Shown here: one piece after another, positions 16,730 to 25,635 of the stretch
Position numbering within the stretch: position 1 is the stretch's first letter
How the letters are laid out: the number at the start of each line of letters is the position of its first letter
Assembly (NCBI RefSeq): GCF_900104155.1
Contig: NZ_FMYB01000001.1
Location: forward strand, 1 to 64,000
DNA: 64,000 nucleotides
Direction of reading: 5' to 3'
DNA from: Butyrivibrio sp. INlla16
Lineage (GTDB): Bacteria; Bacillota; Clostridia; Lachnospirales; Lachnospiraceae
The notes under the pieces: model-generated
Told to the model about the DNA's origin: nothing
Databases searched by the model: none
The model's input: only the letters and a program-made list of their open reading frames with translations
Made by a program: the position numbers and the translations under genes

Positions 16730-18826
16730 TTACTTCTTAATCTTTACGCCGGCATCCGTCTTCTTTTTAAGAAGCTTTGTGTAAGCCTTGAGTTTCTTCT
16801 TGGGTGTCTTGAATGTAGCGCCCTTCTTAATCTTCTTGAAGGCCTTAGCACCGATGCTCTTTACCTTGGCACCCTTGAAGGTGATCTTTTTAAGATTTGA
16901 GCACTTGAAGAATGCCTTCTTACCGATCTTGGTTATATTTGCACCGATTGTAACCTTCTTAAGTTTCTTACAGCCCTCAAAAGCACTGTCGCCGATTTCA
17001 GTAACCTCGCCTTCAACTGCAAGACTTGTGATCTCAGTATTCTTGAATGCCGAAGGTCCGATCTTGTTTACGGGATAATCCTTATCTCCGATCTTTACAG
17101 TTCCGGGAACCGTGAAGTCTCCGCTTACATCCTTTGTGGATTCAAGTGATGCATTTTCTCCGTCAACCTTGTAATGAGCGCCTTCAACATCAGCCTCTGT
17201 TACAGGTGCAGCATCCTCGACCTTCTTAGCCTCCTCTGTGAGCTTTCCTGCTTCGCCGGACTTGCCTTCTTCACCGGGCTTTGTTTCTTCGCCGGGTTCA
17301 ATTATTGGCTTGCCATCCTTGTCGAGAGCAGGGATATCTTCGATGTCTATTGTCTGAGTCTTGAAAATTTTGTTTGTAAACTCTGCTGTATATGTAGTTG
17401 TTCCCTTCTTACCTATTGATGCCGGAGTTTTAACTTTTGATGAAACCAGTCCTTCTTCCTTTTCTACTTTTCCGCATTTATCTCTTTTACAGGTTCTTGA
17501 CGCCGTACATGTCTTTCCATCTGCACTCCATTCATATACAGGATCCTCATAATCATGTCCAAGTCTCGGAATAGAATCTCTATTCCCTGTCCTTACATGT
17601 TCTCCGCATATAAGACAATCATGGTATTCCTGTTTATTACCTGCCCTTTCACATGATGCAGGAGCGCTTACTCTCCAATACGGCTCACCAAAAACGTGCG
17701 CATCTGTATCAGGAACATTTACCTGACTTGGAAATGCAGCAAAATATGAAGAACCATTATCAGATCCATCCGGCTCACCTTCGATTGTGAAATAAACAAA
17801 ATAGTCTTTTCCATAAGTTTTATTCTTCAGATCGAAGGGAAGCTCGTATGTAATTTCTCCTTTAGCATTTTCATATTTCCCTAAATTCACATATTCATAG
17901 AGTTTTGTATTGGACATATCAGCAAGATATTTATCACCTAGTATCTGCTTGTTAGTGATAATAAGAGACATTCTGCTATAGTTGTTGTATTTGTAGTTTG
18001 CATCAACTTCATATGAAAACTTGATCTTACCTTGGCATCTTCCAATAGTCTTAGTTGTTATTTTACGTTTATCAGAATCATATTTATCTAACAGAGTAAG
18101 CTTATACATACCATGTGTTGAATCCGCCTGCCCAACTTTTGTAGAGAACAGTATTTTGTTTAAAGGTATGTTCATTGACGGAGTAAAGCCAATTACCTGG
18201 GTATTTTTTTTATCACTATAGACACTACCATTTGTATTAACATAGTACCCATAATCAGTGCCATACGTATCTCTTAACCACCAGTCTCTCTTGATCCCGT
18301 TATAGCTTTTTATCATAGCTTGTGAATTATTACCATAAAATTCATTAATATCACTTTTACTAAGCAAACAATAATCCCAGCCGTGATATCCATCATCAAT
18401 CTCCTGTATCACTCTGGATTCCAAAGGAGAAAAATGTGCTTGTTCTACGCTGGCAGTCCTAAAATAATAATTTACATCATAAGTTGACCTATGGCTGTTC
18501 TCCCATACCGGCATCTTACAGTCGATTAACAGACAAGGCGTGGACACTGTAAACCCACTCTGACATTTCGTTTTGCTGAGAACGTTGAATAAAAGTTCCT
18601 CTCGTCCATCTGCCATGCCATACGTAATAACATTAAAATGTCCAGGCTCGATATTAGTAATCGAATTAGCCCCCAAGCTTGTATTAGCCGTTGTTTTCAC
18701 CACCGCAGCCTCAGCTTTAATGGCCTCTCCTCCTACAGCCGGCACCATTGTTACACTCAGGGCACACGCCAGCACTGCCCCCAGGACTTTTCGTCCCATT
18801 TGCTTCATTAGTTTCTTTCTCTTCAT
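16730..18826 (-). CDS. Secreted BspA-type leucine-rich-repeat protein with WWLR-type domain
   Basis: A 698-residue secreted protein with signal peptide (~1-40, ending AEAA). A DUF6273-like region spans ~60-250 (RDWWLRDTYGTDYGYYVN, TPSMNIPLNK). A small Cys-rich unit follows (CERAGNKQEYHDCLICGEH, ~395-415), then a Glu/Lys-rich linker and three BspA-type LRR_5 repeats (SAFKNTEITSLAV, SAFEGCKKLKKVTI, KAFFKCSNLKKITF) with a basic tail. It is a paralogue of the protein at 1614-4076. The operon continues into the Big2 gene. Upstream lies an 18-bp palindrome at the -35 position, shared with the lipoprotein gene at 19019-19987, so the two promoters may answer to one regulator. Confidence 0.87.
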   Translation of the reverse strand: MKRKKLMKQMGRKVLGAVLACALSVTMVPAVGGEAIKAEAAVVKTTANTSLGANSITNIEPGHFNVITYGMADGREELLFNVLSKTKCQSGFTVSTPCLLIDCKMPVWENSHRSTYDVNYYFRTASVEQAHFSPLESRVIQEIDDGYHGWDYCLLSKSDINEFYGNNSQAMIKSYNGIKRDWWLRDTYGTDYGYYVNTNGSVYSDKKNTQVIGFTPSMNIPLNKILFSTKVGQADSTHGMYKLTLLDKYDSDKRKITTKTIGRCQGKIKFSYEVDANYKYNNYSRMSLIITNKQILGDKYLADMSNTKLYEYVNLGKYENAKGEITYELPFDLKNKTYGKDYFVYFTIEGEPDGSDNGSSYFAAFPSQVNVPDTDAHVFGEPYWRVSAPASCERAGNKQEYHDCLICGEHVRTGNRDSIPRLGHDYEDPVYEWSADGKTCTASRTCKRDKCGKVEKEEGLVSSKVKTPASIGKKGTTTYTAEFTNKIFKTQTIDIEDIPALDKDGKPIIEPGEETKPGEEGKSGEAGKLTEEAKKVEDAAPVTEADVEGAHYKVDGENASLESTKDVSGDFTVPGTVKIGDKDYPVNKIGPSAFKNTEITSLAVEGEVTEIGDSAFEGCKKLKKVTIGANITKIGKKAFFKCSNLKKITFKGAKVKSIGAKAFKKIKKGATFKTPKKKLKAYTKLLKKKTDAGVKIKK

Positions 18827-18880
18827 TCTTTATAACCCCCTTTGTTGCTGTGAAATTTGTTTTCACGTTTCCGCGAGATT

Positions 18881-18925
18881 ATTGTAAATATTTTTTAAAA
18901 ATTCCACTACCGCCATTTGGGGGTA
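18881..18925 (-). promoter_or_regulatory. Promoter with 18-bp palindrome (LRR-Big2 operon)
   Basis: The imperfect palindrome TACCGCCATTTGGGGGTA occupies 18908-18925. On the minus strand exactly 21 nt separate it from the -10 box TACAAT (18886-18881). No good -35 hexamer exists, so the palindrome occupies the activator position. A near-identical arrangement precedes the gene at 19019-19987. Confidence 0.65.
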
Positions 18926-18941
18926 ATTTTGTCAAAAAATT

Positions 18942-18985
18942 AAAAAAGAGGTAACGCAGATTGATACGTTTCTGCATTACCTCAG
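18942..18985 (-). terminator. Terminator of the lipoprotein gene
   Basis: A 13-bp stem with one mismatch, GAGGTAACGCAGA paired with TCTGCATTACCTC around a 10-nt loop, is followed on the minus strand by a T run. It ends the gene at 19019 some 35 bp past its stop. Confidence 0.85.
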
Positions 18986-19018
18986 TTTCCCATAATCAAA
19001 TATCCGATTTTCTATTTC

Positions 19019-19987
19019 TTATTCAAGTACTCCCGACACGCCTGTCCATTCGTAGGTCGGATCAGCTTCTTTAACGTATTCAAAGACCATCGCCATATTG
19101 GAATCATTTATTGTGATTATGCTTTTGCTGTCATAATCCGATTTAAAGTAGATCATCTTCTCCTGTCCTTGGTCAGTCGCAACATAGATGGTACCATCAT
19201 CCCAGGAGAGATCGTAGTAGGTACCTATAAAGTTCGCATAGCCTTTTCCGTCAGGGCAAAGCATCATATCAAAAGCTACTCCTGCTTTCTTAAGCTGGTC
19301 AGCGGTGTAGGTCTTGCTATCCTCCTGAAAAGCCATAATCTCATAATACCCTGTATCGTTATGTTTTGCTGAAGACATATCCGGCAAATAGGAGGAATCC
19401 AGCATCTCATCCGTGAGCTGATCTATGGTTTTGTCATAATCACCATTATCGTAGGCCTGTTTTTCTTCGTCAGTCATGCGGACAAATATCATCTCGTCGC
19501 TCTCCTGAGCGATTGTAAGTTTACCGTCGGCAAAAGTATAGGGCACATCAGTATCGCTCACAGTATCATCATGCATGTGGAAATATTTCTCATCCCAGTC
19601 GAAATCCGTCATTTCACCCATCATGTTAATTTGGCCTGTTCCATCGGGATTAATGACAGCGAATATGCCGGATCCGATTGCAGCTAGTTGCTCAAGCTCA
19701 GCAGTTATATCCTCACCGTCCGTGGTCATGGATATTACCTTGTAGTAGCCGGCAAGAGTATTCTCATCCTGCTCGCTTTCCGAAGAAGCTGCTTCTTTAT
19801 TATCAGTATTGTCTGTAGTCTCGGTTGTTTCCGGTATCTTGTCAGAAGTTGCCTTCAGTTTTCCCTCAGGAATGCTCGTAGTCTCTCCGGTATTACCAGT
19901 ATCCGTGCCTTTCTTCGAGGAACCACATGCAACTATAGAAATTGACATAATAAGAACTATTGCAACGGCCAGAATTTTTCTCTTCAT
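19019..19987 (-). CDS. Lipoprotein with two copies of a lipocalin-like repeat
   Basis: A 322-residue lipoprotein: signal peptide MKRKILAVAIVLIMSISIVACG with the lipidated Cys near residue 21, then a Thr/Ser/Glu-rich linker (~25-75). Two related modules follow: AGYYKVISMTTDGEDITAEL...FAVINPDGTGQINMMG...FDWDEKYFH and TGYYEIMAFQEDSKTYTADQL...MLCPDGKGYANFIG...LSWDDGTIYV, so an internal duplication is evident. The modules resemble small beta-barrel lipocalin-like domains often seen in clostridial lipoproteins. Start 19987 has AAGGGGG; the frame open to 20059 is ignored. Ligand unknown. An 18-bp palindrome sits at the promoter. Confidence 0.85.
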   Translation of the reverse strand: MKRKILAVAIVLIMSISIVACGSSKKGTDTGNTGETTSIPEGKLKATSDKIPETTETTDNTDNKEAASSESEQDENTLAGYYKVISMTTDGEDITAELEQLAAIGSGIFAVINPDGTGQINMMGEMTDFDWDEKYFHMHDDTVSDTDVPYTFADGKLTIAQESDEMIFVRMTDEEKQAYDNGDYDKTIDQLTDEMLDSSYLPDMSSAKHNDTGYYEIMAFQEDSKTYTADQLKKAGVAFDMMLCPDGKGYANFIGTYYDLSWDDGTIYVATDQGQEKMIYFKSDYDSKSIITINDSNMAMVFEYVKEADPTYEWTGVSGVLE

Positions 19988-20033
19988 ATTGCCCCCTTCA
20001 TATCTGAATTGAAAATTTATGTTGCCACCTATT

Positions 20034-20078
20034 ATTCTAGGAAAAAATCCCGCACACATCTACCCCCAAATGGAGGTA
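20034..20078 (-). promoter_or_regulatory. Promoter with 18-bp palindrome (lipoprotein gene)
   Basis: The palindrome TACCCCCAAATGGAGGTA (20061-20078) is followed on the minus strand by exactly 21 nt and the -10 box TAGAAT (20039-20034). It matches the motif and spacing found before the gene at 16730-18826; consensus TACCnCCA-ww-TGGnGGTA. Confidence 0.65.
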
Positions 20079-20168
20079 ATTATTTCTTAGTAGAGATTTT
20101 TTATCATCGCAAAATTTCTTTTTATACTATAATTGATTGTTAGAAAAGATATGATCAGAGGATGAAAT

Positions 20169-21131
20169 ATGGTAAAAATAGACTTGATAACCGGTTTTCT
20201 TGGTTCCGGTAAAACTACCTTCATTAGGGAATATGCTAAATATCTGGTATCACAGGGTGAGCGCATATGTATCATTGAAAATGATTACGGCGCTGTAAAT
20301 ATAGACATGGTACTACTTCAGGATCTTTTTGGTGAAAACTGTAATCTTGAGATGATTGTCGGAGGCGACGGTCAGGAAGCTCATAGACGGAGATTTCGCA
20401 CAAAACTGATATCCATGGGGATGAGCGGGTATACTAGAGTTATCATCGAACCCTCGGGAATTTACGACGTAGATGAATTCTTTGATGTACTCTATGATGA
20501 ACCACTTGATCGCTGGTATGAGATAGGAAATGTAATATCTATAGTAGATGCTTCATCTGTGAGTTCACTTGAAGGAATGTCACGATATCTCTTCATGTCT
20601 GAAATTGCTCATGCAGGAAAAATAGTTGTAAGTAAGATTTCGGATGGTATGGATGTTCCCGAAGTTATTTCAAACGTTAATTCAATCATGTCCGAATTCG
20701 GACTTGGAAAAGAAAACTCCTGGTTTGATCCCTCCAAGGATTTTATTACAAAGCATTATGATGAGTTTACAGAGACTGACTTTAAATCTCTTGCAGGTTG
20801 TGGCTACAGACATGCCTCTTATGTAAAGCTTCCCCTTGAAGATAAGCAGTTCACTCCGCTCTTTTATTTTGATGTTGAAATATCCGAGGATAATCTGAGG
20901 AAAATCGCAGAATCACTTTTCAAAGATACTAATGCCGGAAAAGTTATCAGAATTAAAGGCTTTGTAAAGACCGGTGACAACTCGCAGATTGAATTTAATG
21001 CTACTGAAAACGAGATGAAGATTGCACCTGTTGTTTCAAGCAGGAATGTACTGATAATCATCGGTGAAGCATTAAATAAGGAATACATAAATTCGATTCT
21101 TAAGGATTACTGTAAAGTAGTATCGCTATAA
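20169..21131 (+). CDS. CobW/COG0523-type G3E GTPase without the CxCC metal motif
   Basis: A 320-residue P-loop GTPase of the G3E family, whose members deliver metals to target proteins. Walker A is GFLGSGKTT (residues 9-17), Walker B-like VIIEPSG follows, and the C-terminal CobW domain includes RIKGFVKTGDNSQIEF. The conserved CxCC zinc-binding loop after switch I is missing: the site reads IVGGDGQEAHRRRF (~63-76). The base-specificity loop reads VSKISDG instead of NKxD. It may therefore not bind metal in the usual way, or may use other ligands. Shine-Dalgarno GAGGATG. Transcribed alone; no metalloenzyme or transporter lies beside it, so the client is unknown. Confidence 0.87.
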   Translation: MVKIDLITGFLGSGKTTFIREYAKYLVSQGERICIIENDYGAVNIDMVLLQDLFGENCNLEMIVGGDGQEAHRRRFRTKLISMGMSGYTRVIIEPSGIYDVDEFFDVLYDEPLDRWYEIGNVISIVDASSVSSLEGMSRYLFMSEIAHAGKIVVSKISDGMDVPEVISNVNSIMSEFGLGKENSWFDPSKDFITKHYDEFTETDFKSLAGCGYRHASYVKLPLEDKQFTPLFYFDVEISEDNLRKIAESLFKDTNAGKVIRIKGFVKTGDNSQIEFNATENEMKIAPVVSSRNVLIIIGEALNKEYINSILKDYCKVVSL

Positions 21132-21156
21132 AGCTATATCGTCAGGCTAATCAGAC

Positions 21157-21195
21157 AAAAAAGGAATGTACTGTCATCAGCACATTCCTTTTTAT
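21157..21195. terminator. Bidirectional terminator between converging genes
   Basis: A stem AAAAAGGAATGT/ACATTCCTTTTT with small CTG/CAG extension and a short loop sits between the CobW-like gene (plus) and the hydrolase gene (minus). A runs and T runs flank it on both sides. Confidence 0.85.
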
Positions 21196-21216
21196 ATTTT
21201 GCTCATCAGATAATTA

Positions 21217-22173
21217 TCATAATCCAAGAGGATCAAGGAAATCTCTTACTGCGTTCATATAACCTTCCTTGTCGTCGAGGACACCCTCAATGTGGGCACT
21301 GTTTGCATGATAAATGGTTTTTACAGAGCTTCCGACATTTTCATAAACCTCTTCAACCATATCGGGGAGGCATACCTCATCCTTATCGGATACGATTATC
21401 ATGGTCGGCAGCTGATCCTTTGCCACTTCATTCACAGTATCTCCGTCATCGAAATCGACGTGGTTTACAACCTTCATGTATCCCTTAGTTACCGCGATAA
21501 GATAGTTAGTCATGGGTGAATACATTCCCTCGAGGCCGTCTCCGAACATAAGTCGCAACATGGATTCCATGCCGGGAACAGGGCTGTCACAGATAACCGC
21601 ATCAGCTGCCTCTGGAGTTCCGGGTGTTACATTTGATGCATAGAGAGCGGTGGTCTGACCACCCATAGACTGTCCGTGAACAATAACTTTTTCTTTTCCA
21701 AGAGTCTCTCTTGCATATTTTACGAGTGCTCTCACATCGAGCTGTTCATGAATCCCGAAAGTAACCTTTTCATCAGGATTAGCTCCATGTCCTCTCTGGT
21801 CATAGGCAATTACGTCATAGCCACTCTCCAGATAAGGTTCAGCCAAGGGTGCATCGAATGTTCTGTCTCCGCCTGCACCGTGAACAAGAACTACCAGCTT
21901 ATCACTTCCGTTATCATAATAAGTTCCGGGAACTTCATTCCCATCCTCTGCTATAGCGCTGATATCCACGCCAGTATACTTACTCCTGAAGCCCTCCAGG
22001 TCGTAGCCCCACTTTTCAAGCTGCTTCAAACTATTGCCTACAGTATCATTATCTTTGTTCTGATGTAAAATACGGTCTGCAATATAACCGCCCATTGCTA
22101 CTGATCCGCCAACACAGAGTATTACGATAACAATCAGTATAATACTTAAGATTTTTGTGATTCGTTTTCTCAT
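21217..22173 (-). CDS. Membrane-anchored alpha/beta hydrolase
   Basis: A 318-residue alpha/beta-fold hydrolase with an N-terminal membrane helix (~6-30) that probably anchors it facing outward. The oxyanion region is VVLVHGAGGDRTFDAP, the dipeptide DQRGHG follows, and the nucleophile elbow is GQSMGG with the catalytic Ser (~residue 167). The acid is likely in SDKDEVCLP and the His in NSAHIEGVL near the C terminus, so a full triad is present. It resembles serine aminopeptidase/lysophospholipase-like enzymes; no substrate can be assigned. AAAGGAG Shine-Dalgarno. Single-gene transcription unit between two terminators. Confidence 0.9.
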   Translation of the reverse strand: MRKRITKILSIILIVIVILCVGGSVAMGGYIADRILHQNKDNDTVGNSLKQLEKWGYDLEGFRSKYTGVDISAIAEDGNEVPGTYYDNGSDKLVVLVHGAGGDRTFDAPLAEPYLESGYDVIAYDQRGHGANPDEKVTFGIHEQLDVRALVKYARETLGKEKVIVHGQSMGGQTTALYASNVTPGTPEAADAVICDSPVPGMESMLRLMFGDGLEGMYSPMTNYLIAVTKGYMKVVNHVDFDDGDTVNEVAKDQLPTMIIVSDKDEVCLPDMVEEVYENVGSSVKTIYHANSAHIEGVLDDKEGYMNAVRDFLDPLGL

Positions 22174-22235
22174 TTCCCCAAATTCTCCTTTTTTACACAG
22201 TGCTAATATCTTACCATAAAAAGGATGAAAATGGC

Positions 22236-22272
22236 AGAAAAAATTGGAGGCCTTTTACAGCCTCCAATCTTA
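22236..22272 (-). terminator. Terminator of the purL-carAB operon
   Basis: A 9-bp perfect stem ATTGGAGGC/GCCTCCAAT with a short loop, followed by T6 on the minus strand, lies just after the carB stop. Confidence 0.9.
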
Positions 22273-22280
22273 CAAATTCA

Positions 22281-25200
22281 TTAGATTTTTGCGATGTCCA
22301 CAAGCTCAAGAGTATCCTCTTTGTAGGTATCCTCAAGGCTTGTAACAAGCGCTTTAGCTGTATCGAGTGCGGTGATTACGTTAACGCCTGTCTCGATAGC
22401 GGTACGGCGAATCAGGAAGCCGTCTCTGCTCTTGTCTCGTCCCTGAGTGGGTGTGTCGATAACAAGGTCTATTCTGTGACCGAGAATAAGGTCGATGACC
22501 GTAGGTGATTCCTGGCTGATACGGTTAACCTTCCTTGCCTTTACGCCGTTCTCGTTAAGCGTGTCAGCCGTTGAGCGTGTTGCATAGATGATATAGCCAA
22601 GCTTTTCAAAGCGTCTTGCTATGTCGATAACCTCGCCCTTATCCGAATCCTTAACGGTGATTATCATCTGCTTATGCTTAGGAAGTTTTACTCCTGCTCC
22701 GATGAAGGCCTTGTAAAGAGCCTCACTGTATGACTTGCTTATACCAAGGCACTCACCTGTACTCTTCATCTCAGGTCCTAGGCTAATCTCAGCTCCTCTG
22801 ATCTTCTCGAAGGAGAATACCGGCATCTTGATAGCGATATGCTCTGCCTCGGGCTGAAGTCCAGGTGTATAACCAAGCTCTGTGAGCTTTTTGCCCATCA
22901 TTACCTGAGCTGCAAGATCAACAATCGGAATGCCCGTAACCTTACTGATGTAAGGAACGGTTCTTGAGGATCTGGGGTTCGCCTCGATGATGTAAACCTC
23001 ATCTCCCACTGCGATGAACTGTACGTTTATGAGTCCGATTACATGGAGCGCTTTTGCAAGTCTCTCTGTGTAATCGGCGATGGTCTGCTTTACCTTGTCG
23101 GAAAGTGACTGTGCGGGATAAACCGAAATGGAGTCTCCGGAATGGATACCTGATCTCTCGATATGTTCCATAATTCCGGGGATAACAATATTCTCTCCGT
23201 CGCACACTGCGTCTACCTCAGTCTCAACGCCCTGCAGATACTTATCTACAAGTATCGGATGATCCTGAGCGATTCTGTTGATTATGTTAATAAACTCTTC
23301 GATTTCTTTATCAGAGAGCGCAATCTGCATTCCCTGTCCGCCAAGTACGTAGGAAGGGCGAACAAGTACGGGATAGCCAAGTCTGTTTGCTACCTCCTTA
23401 GCCTCCTCTGCTGTATAAACTGTCGCACCTTCAGCGCGCTTAATTCCAGTCTCCTCAAGGATTCTGTCAAAGATTTCTCTGTCCTCTGCTGCATCAACAT
23501 CCTCAGCCTTGGTTCCGTAAATCTTGACACCCATTTTCATAAGATCCTGTGTGAGCTTGATTGCGGTCTGTCCACCGAACTGTACTACCGCTCCGTCGGG
23601 CTTTTCAAGTCTTACTATGTTCTCAACATCCTCGGGAGTGAGGGGCTCGAAGTAGAGCTTATCCGCTATATCAAAATCGGTTGAAACCGTCTCAGGGTTA
23701 TTGTTGATGATAATGGTCTCATAACCTGCCTTTTCGAAAGCCCAGGTTGCATGAACAGAGCAATAGTCGAACTCGATACCCTGTCCGATTCTGATGGGAC
23801 CTGAACCGAGAACAAGGATTTTCTTTTTGCCGCTTCCTTCGTCCTCTGCCTCATTTTCCTCATCTGCATCGCCGTAAACTGAGTAGTAATAAGGTGTCTC
23901 AGCTGCAAACTCCGCAGCACAGGTATCAACGAGCTTGTAGGCTGCCTTGATTCCATAGAAGTCCCTCAGAGCCTTAATTGTTTCAACTGAAAATCTTGTA
24001 AGTCTGCTTATTACCTTATCGGGATACTCAAGTTTCTTAGCCTTAAGAAGTGTATCCGCGCTTATGATTTTCTTAGCCTCCTCAAATTCGGGGACGTTCT
24101 CCTCGGAGGGCTTATGACGTGCTATTGTGCTCTTTTCACCAAGCCTCAGGAGCTTAAGCTCCATCTTGACAAGCTTGTGTATCTTATCAATGAACCAGAG
24201 ATCAATCATAGTGATCTTATGAATCTCTTCATGGCTCATTCCACGGCGAAGCGCCTCTGCGATAACCCAGATTCTCTGGTCATCCACGATGGTGAGTCTG
24301 TCCTTTAATTCGTCATCGTCAAGCTCTGAAAAGTCATAGCTTGTAAGGCAGTCCACGTGCTGCTCAAGTGAGCGAATAGCCTTCATCATCGCACCCTCAA
24401 AGTTGGTGCAGATACTCATAACCTCACCGGTCGCCTTCATCTGGGTTGTGAGTGTACGTTTTGCCGTAATAAACTTATCGAAAGGAAGTCTGGGGAATTT
24501 AACTACGCAGTAGTCGAGTGTAGGCTCGAAGCTGGCGTAGGTCTTTCCAGTAATAGCGTTCTTAATTTCATCAAGTGTATAACCGAGGGCAATCTTAGCA
24601 GCAACCTTGGCAATCGGATAACCTGTTGCCTTGGAAGCCAGAGCCGATGAACGGCTTACACGGGGATTAACCTCAATTACGCAGTATTCAAAGCTAGTGG
24701 GATGAAGCGCAAACTGCACGTTACATCCACCGGTAATCTGAAGCTCATCTATGATATTGAGAGCTGCGCTTCTGAGCATCTGGTACTCTTTGTCGGTAAG
24801 TGTCTGTGAAGGCGCAACAACTATGCTGTCACCTGTGTGAACACCTACGGGATCAATGTTTTCCATGTTGCAGACGGTGATGCAGTTACCTGCGCCGTCA
24901 CGCATAACCTCGTACTCAATCTCTTTCCAGCCTGCAATACAGCGCTCAACAAGAACCTCATTAGCTCTTGAAAGTCTGAGTCCGTTTTCAAGAATCTCCT
25001 CACACTCGATTCTGTTATGTGCAATTCCGCCGCCTGATCCGCCAAGTGTGAAAGCAGGTCTGAGAACCACCGGATATCCGATTTTCTCAGCAAAAGCCAC
25101 ACCGTCGTCGACGTTATGCACAACCAGTGAAGCTGCGCAGGGCTCGCCGATTTTCTCCATGGTATCCTTGAATTCCTGACGGTCCTCAGCTTTTTTGATA

Positions 25201-25565
25201 GTCTCAGCTGTTGTTCCAAGAAGCTTTACTCCGTGCTTTTCAAGGAAGCCTGACTCTGCAAGTTCCATTCCAAGATTAAGTCCTGCCTGTCCTCCAAGAG
25301 TAGGAAGAACGCTGTCGGGCTTTTCCTTTTCAATGATCTGCTCGAGAACCTTGACTGTGAGAGGCTCAATATAAACCTCATCCGCTATGTCTTTATCTGT
25401 CATGATGGTTGCAGGATTGGAGTTTACAAGGACAACCTCGATGCCCTCCTCCTTAAGGGAGCGGCAGGCCTGAGTTCCAGCATAGTCGAACTCCGCCGCC
25501 TGACCGATTACAATCGGTCCCGAACCTATAACCAAAACTTTTTTCACATCTAAATTTTTTGGCAT
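22281..25565 (-). CDS. carB: Carbamoyl-phosphate synthase, large subunit
   Basis: A 1094-residue large subunit that makes carbamoyl phosphate from bicarbonate, ammonia and two ATP for pyrimidine and arginine synthesis. Two ATP-grasp halves are visible: IGSGPIVIGQAAEFDYAGTQ at the start and LGSGPIRIGQGIEFDYCSVH at ~residue 592. The C-terminal MGS-like allosteric domain includes VIDLILGHRIDLVIDTPTQG (~1015-1045). Normal length. It follows carA with a 70-bp gap that contains a palindromic repeat, so the ratio of the two subunits may be affected. Forms a heterodimer with CarA, which passes it ammonia through an internal tunnel. Confidence 0.98.
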   Translation of the reverse strand: MPKNLDVKKVLVIGSGPIVIGQAAEFDYAGTQACRSLKEEGIEVVLVNSNPATIMTDKDIADEVYIEPLTVKVLEQIIEKEKPDSVLPTLGGQAGLNLGMELAESGFLEKHGVKLLGTTAETIKKAEDRQEFKDTMEKIGEPCAASLVVHNVDDGVAFAEKIGYPVVLRPAFTLGGSGGGIAHNRIECEEILENGLRLSRANEVLVERCIAGWKEIEYEVMRDGAGNCITVCNMENIDPVGVHTGDSIVVAPSQTLTDKEYQMLRSAALNIIDELQITGGCNVQFALHPTSFEYCVIEVNPRVSRSSALASKATGYPIAKVAAKIALGYTLDEIKNAITGKTYASFEPTLDYCVVKFPRLPFDKFITAKRTLTTQMKATGEVMSICTNFEGAMMKAIRSLEQHVDCLTSYDFSELDDDELKDRLTIVDDQRIWVIAEALRRGMSHEEIHKITMIDLWFIDKIHKLVKMELKLLRLGEKSTIARHKPSEENVPEFEEAKKIISADTLLKAKKLEYPDKVISRLTRFSVETIKALRDFYGIKAAYKLVDTCAAEFAAETPYYYSVYGDADEENEAEDEGSGKKKILVLGSGPIRIGQGIEFDYCSVHATWAFEKAGYETIIINNNPETVSTDFDIADKLYFEPLTPEDVENIVRLEKPDGAVVQFGGQTAIKLTQDLMKMGVKIYGTKAEDVDAAEDREIFDRILEETGIKRAEGATVYTAEEAKEVANRLGYPVLVRPSYVLGGQGMQIALSDKEIEEFINIINRIAQDHPILVDKYLQGVETEVDAVCDGENIVIPGIMEHIERSGIHSGDSISVYPAQSLSDKVKQTIADYTERLAKALHVIGLINVQFIAVGDEVYIIEANPRSSRTVPYISKVTGIPIVDLAAQVMMGKKLTELGYTPGLQPEAEHIAIKMPVFSFEKIRGAEISLGPEMKSTGECLGISKSYSEALYKAFIGAGVKLPKHKQMIITVKDSDKGEVIDIARRFEKLGYIIYATRSTADTLNENGVKARKVNRISQESPTVIDLILGHRIDLVIDTPTQGRDKSRDGFLIRRTAIETGVNVITALDTAKALVTSLEDTYKEDTLELVDIAKI

Positions 25566-25589
25566 TTTATATCCTTTCTCTAGTTCAAC

Positions 25590-25634
25590 ACCTCATCCGG
25601 CGCTTCGCGCCACCTTCCCCTCAAGGGGAAGGCT
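25590..25634. repeat. Palindromic intergenic repeat inside carA-carB (copy 3)
   Basis: A short-form element (CCTCATCCGGCGCTTCGCGC, then a CCTTCCCCT/AGGGGAAGG stem) fills most of the gap between the carA stop and the carB start. As it lies within an operon, it would appear in the mRNA as two stem-loops. Confidence 0.85.
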
Positions 25635-25635
25635 T

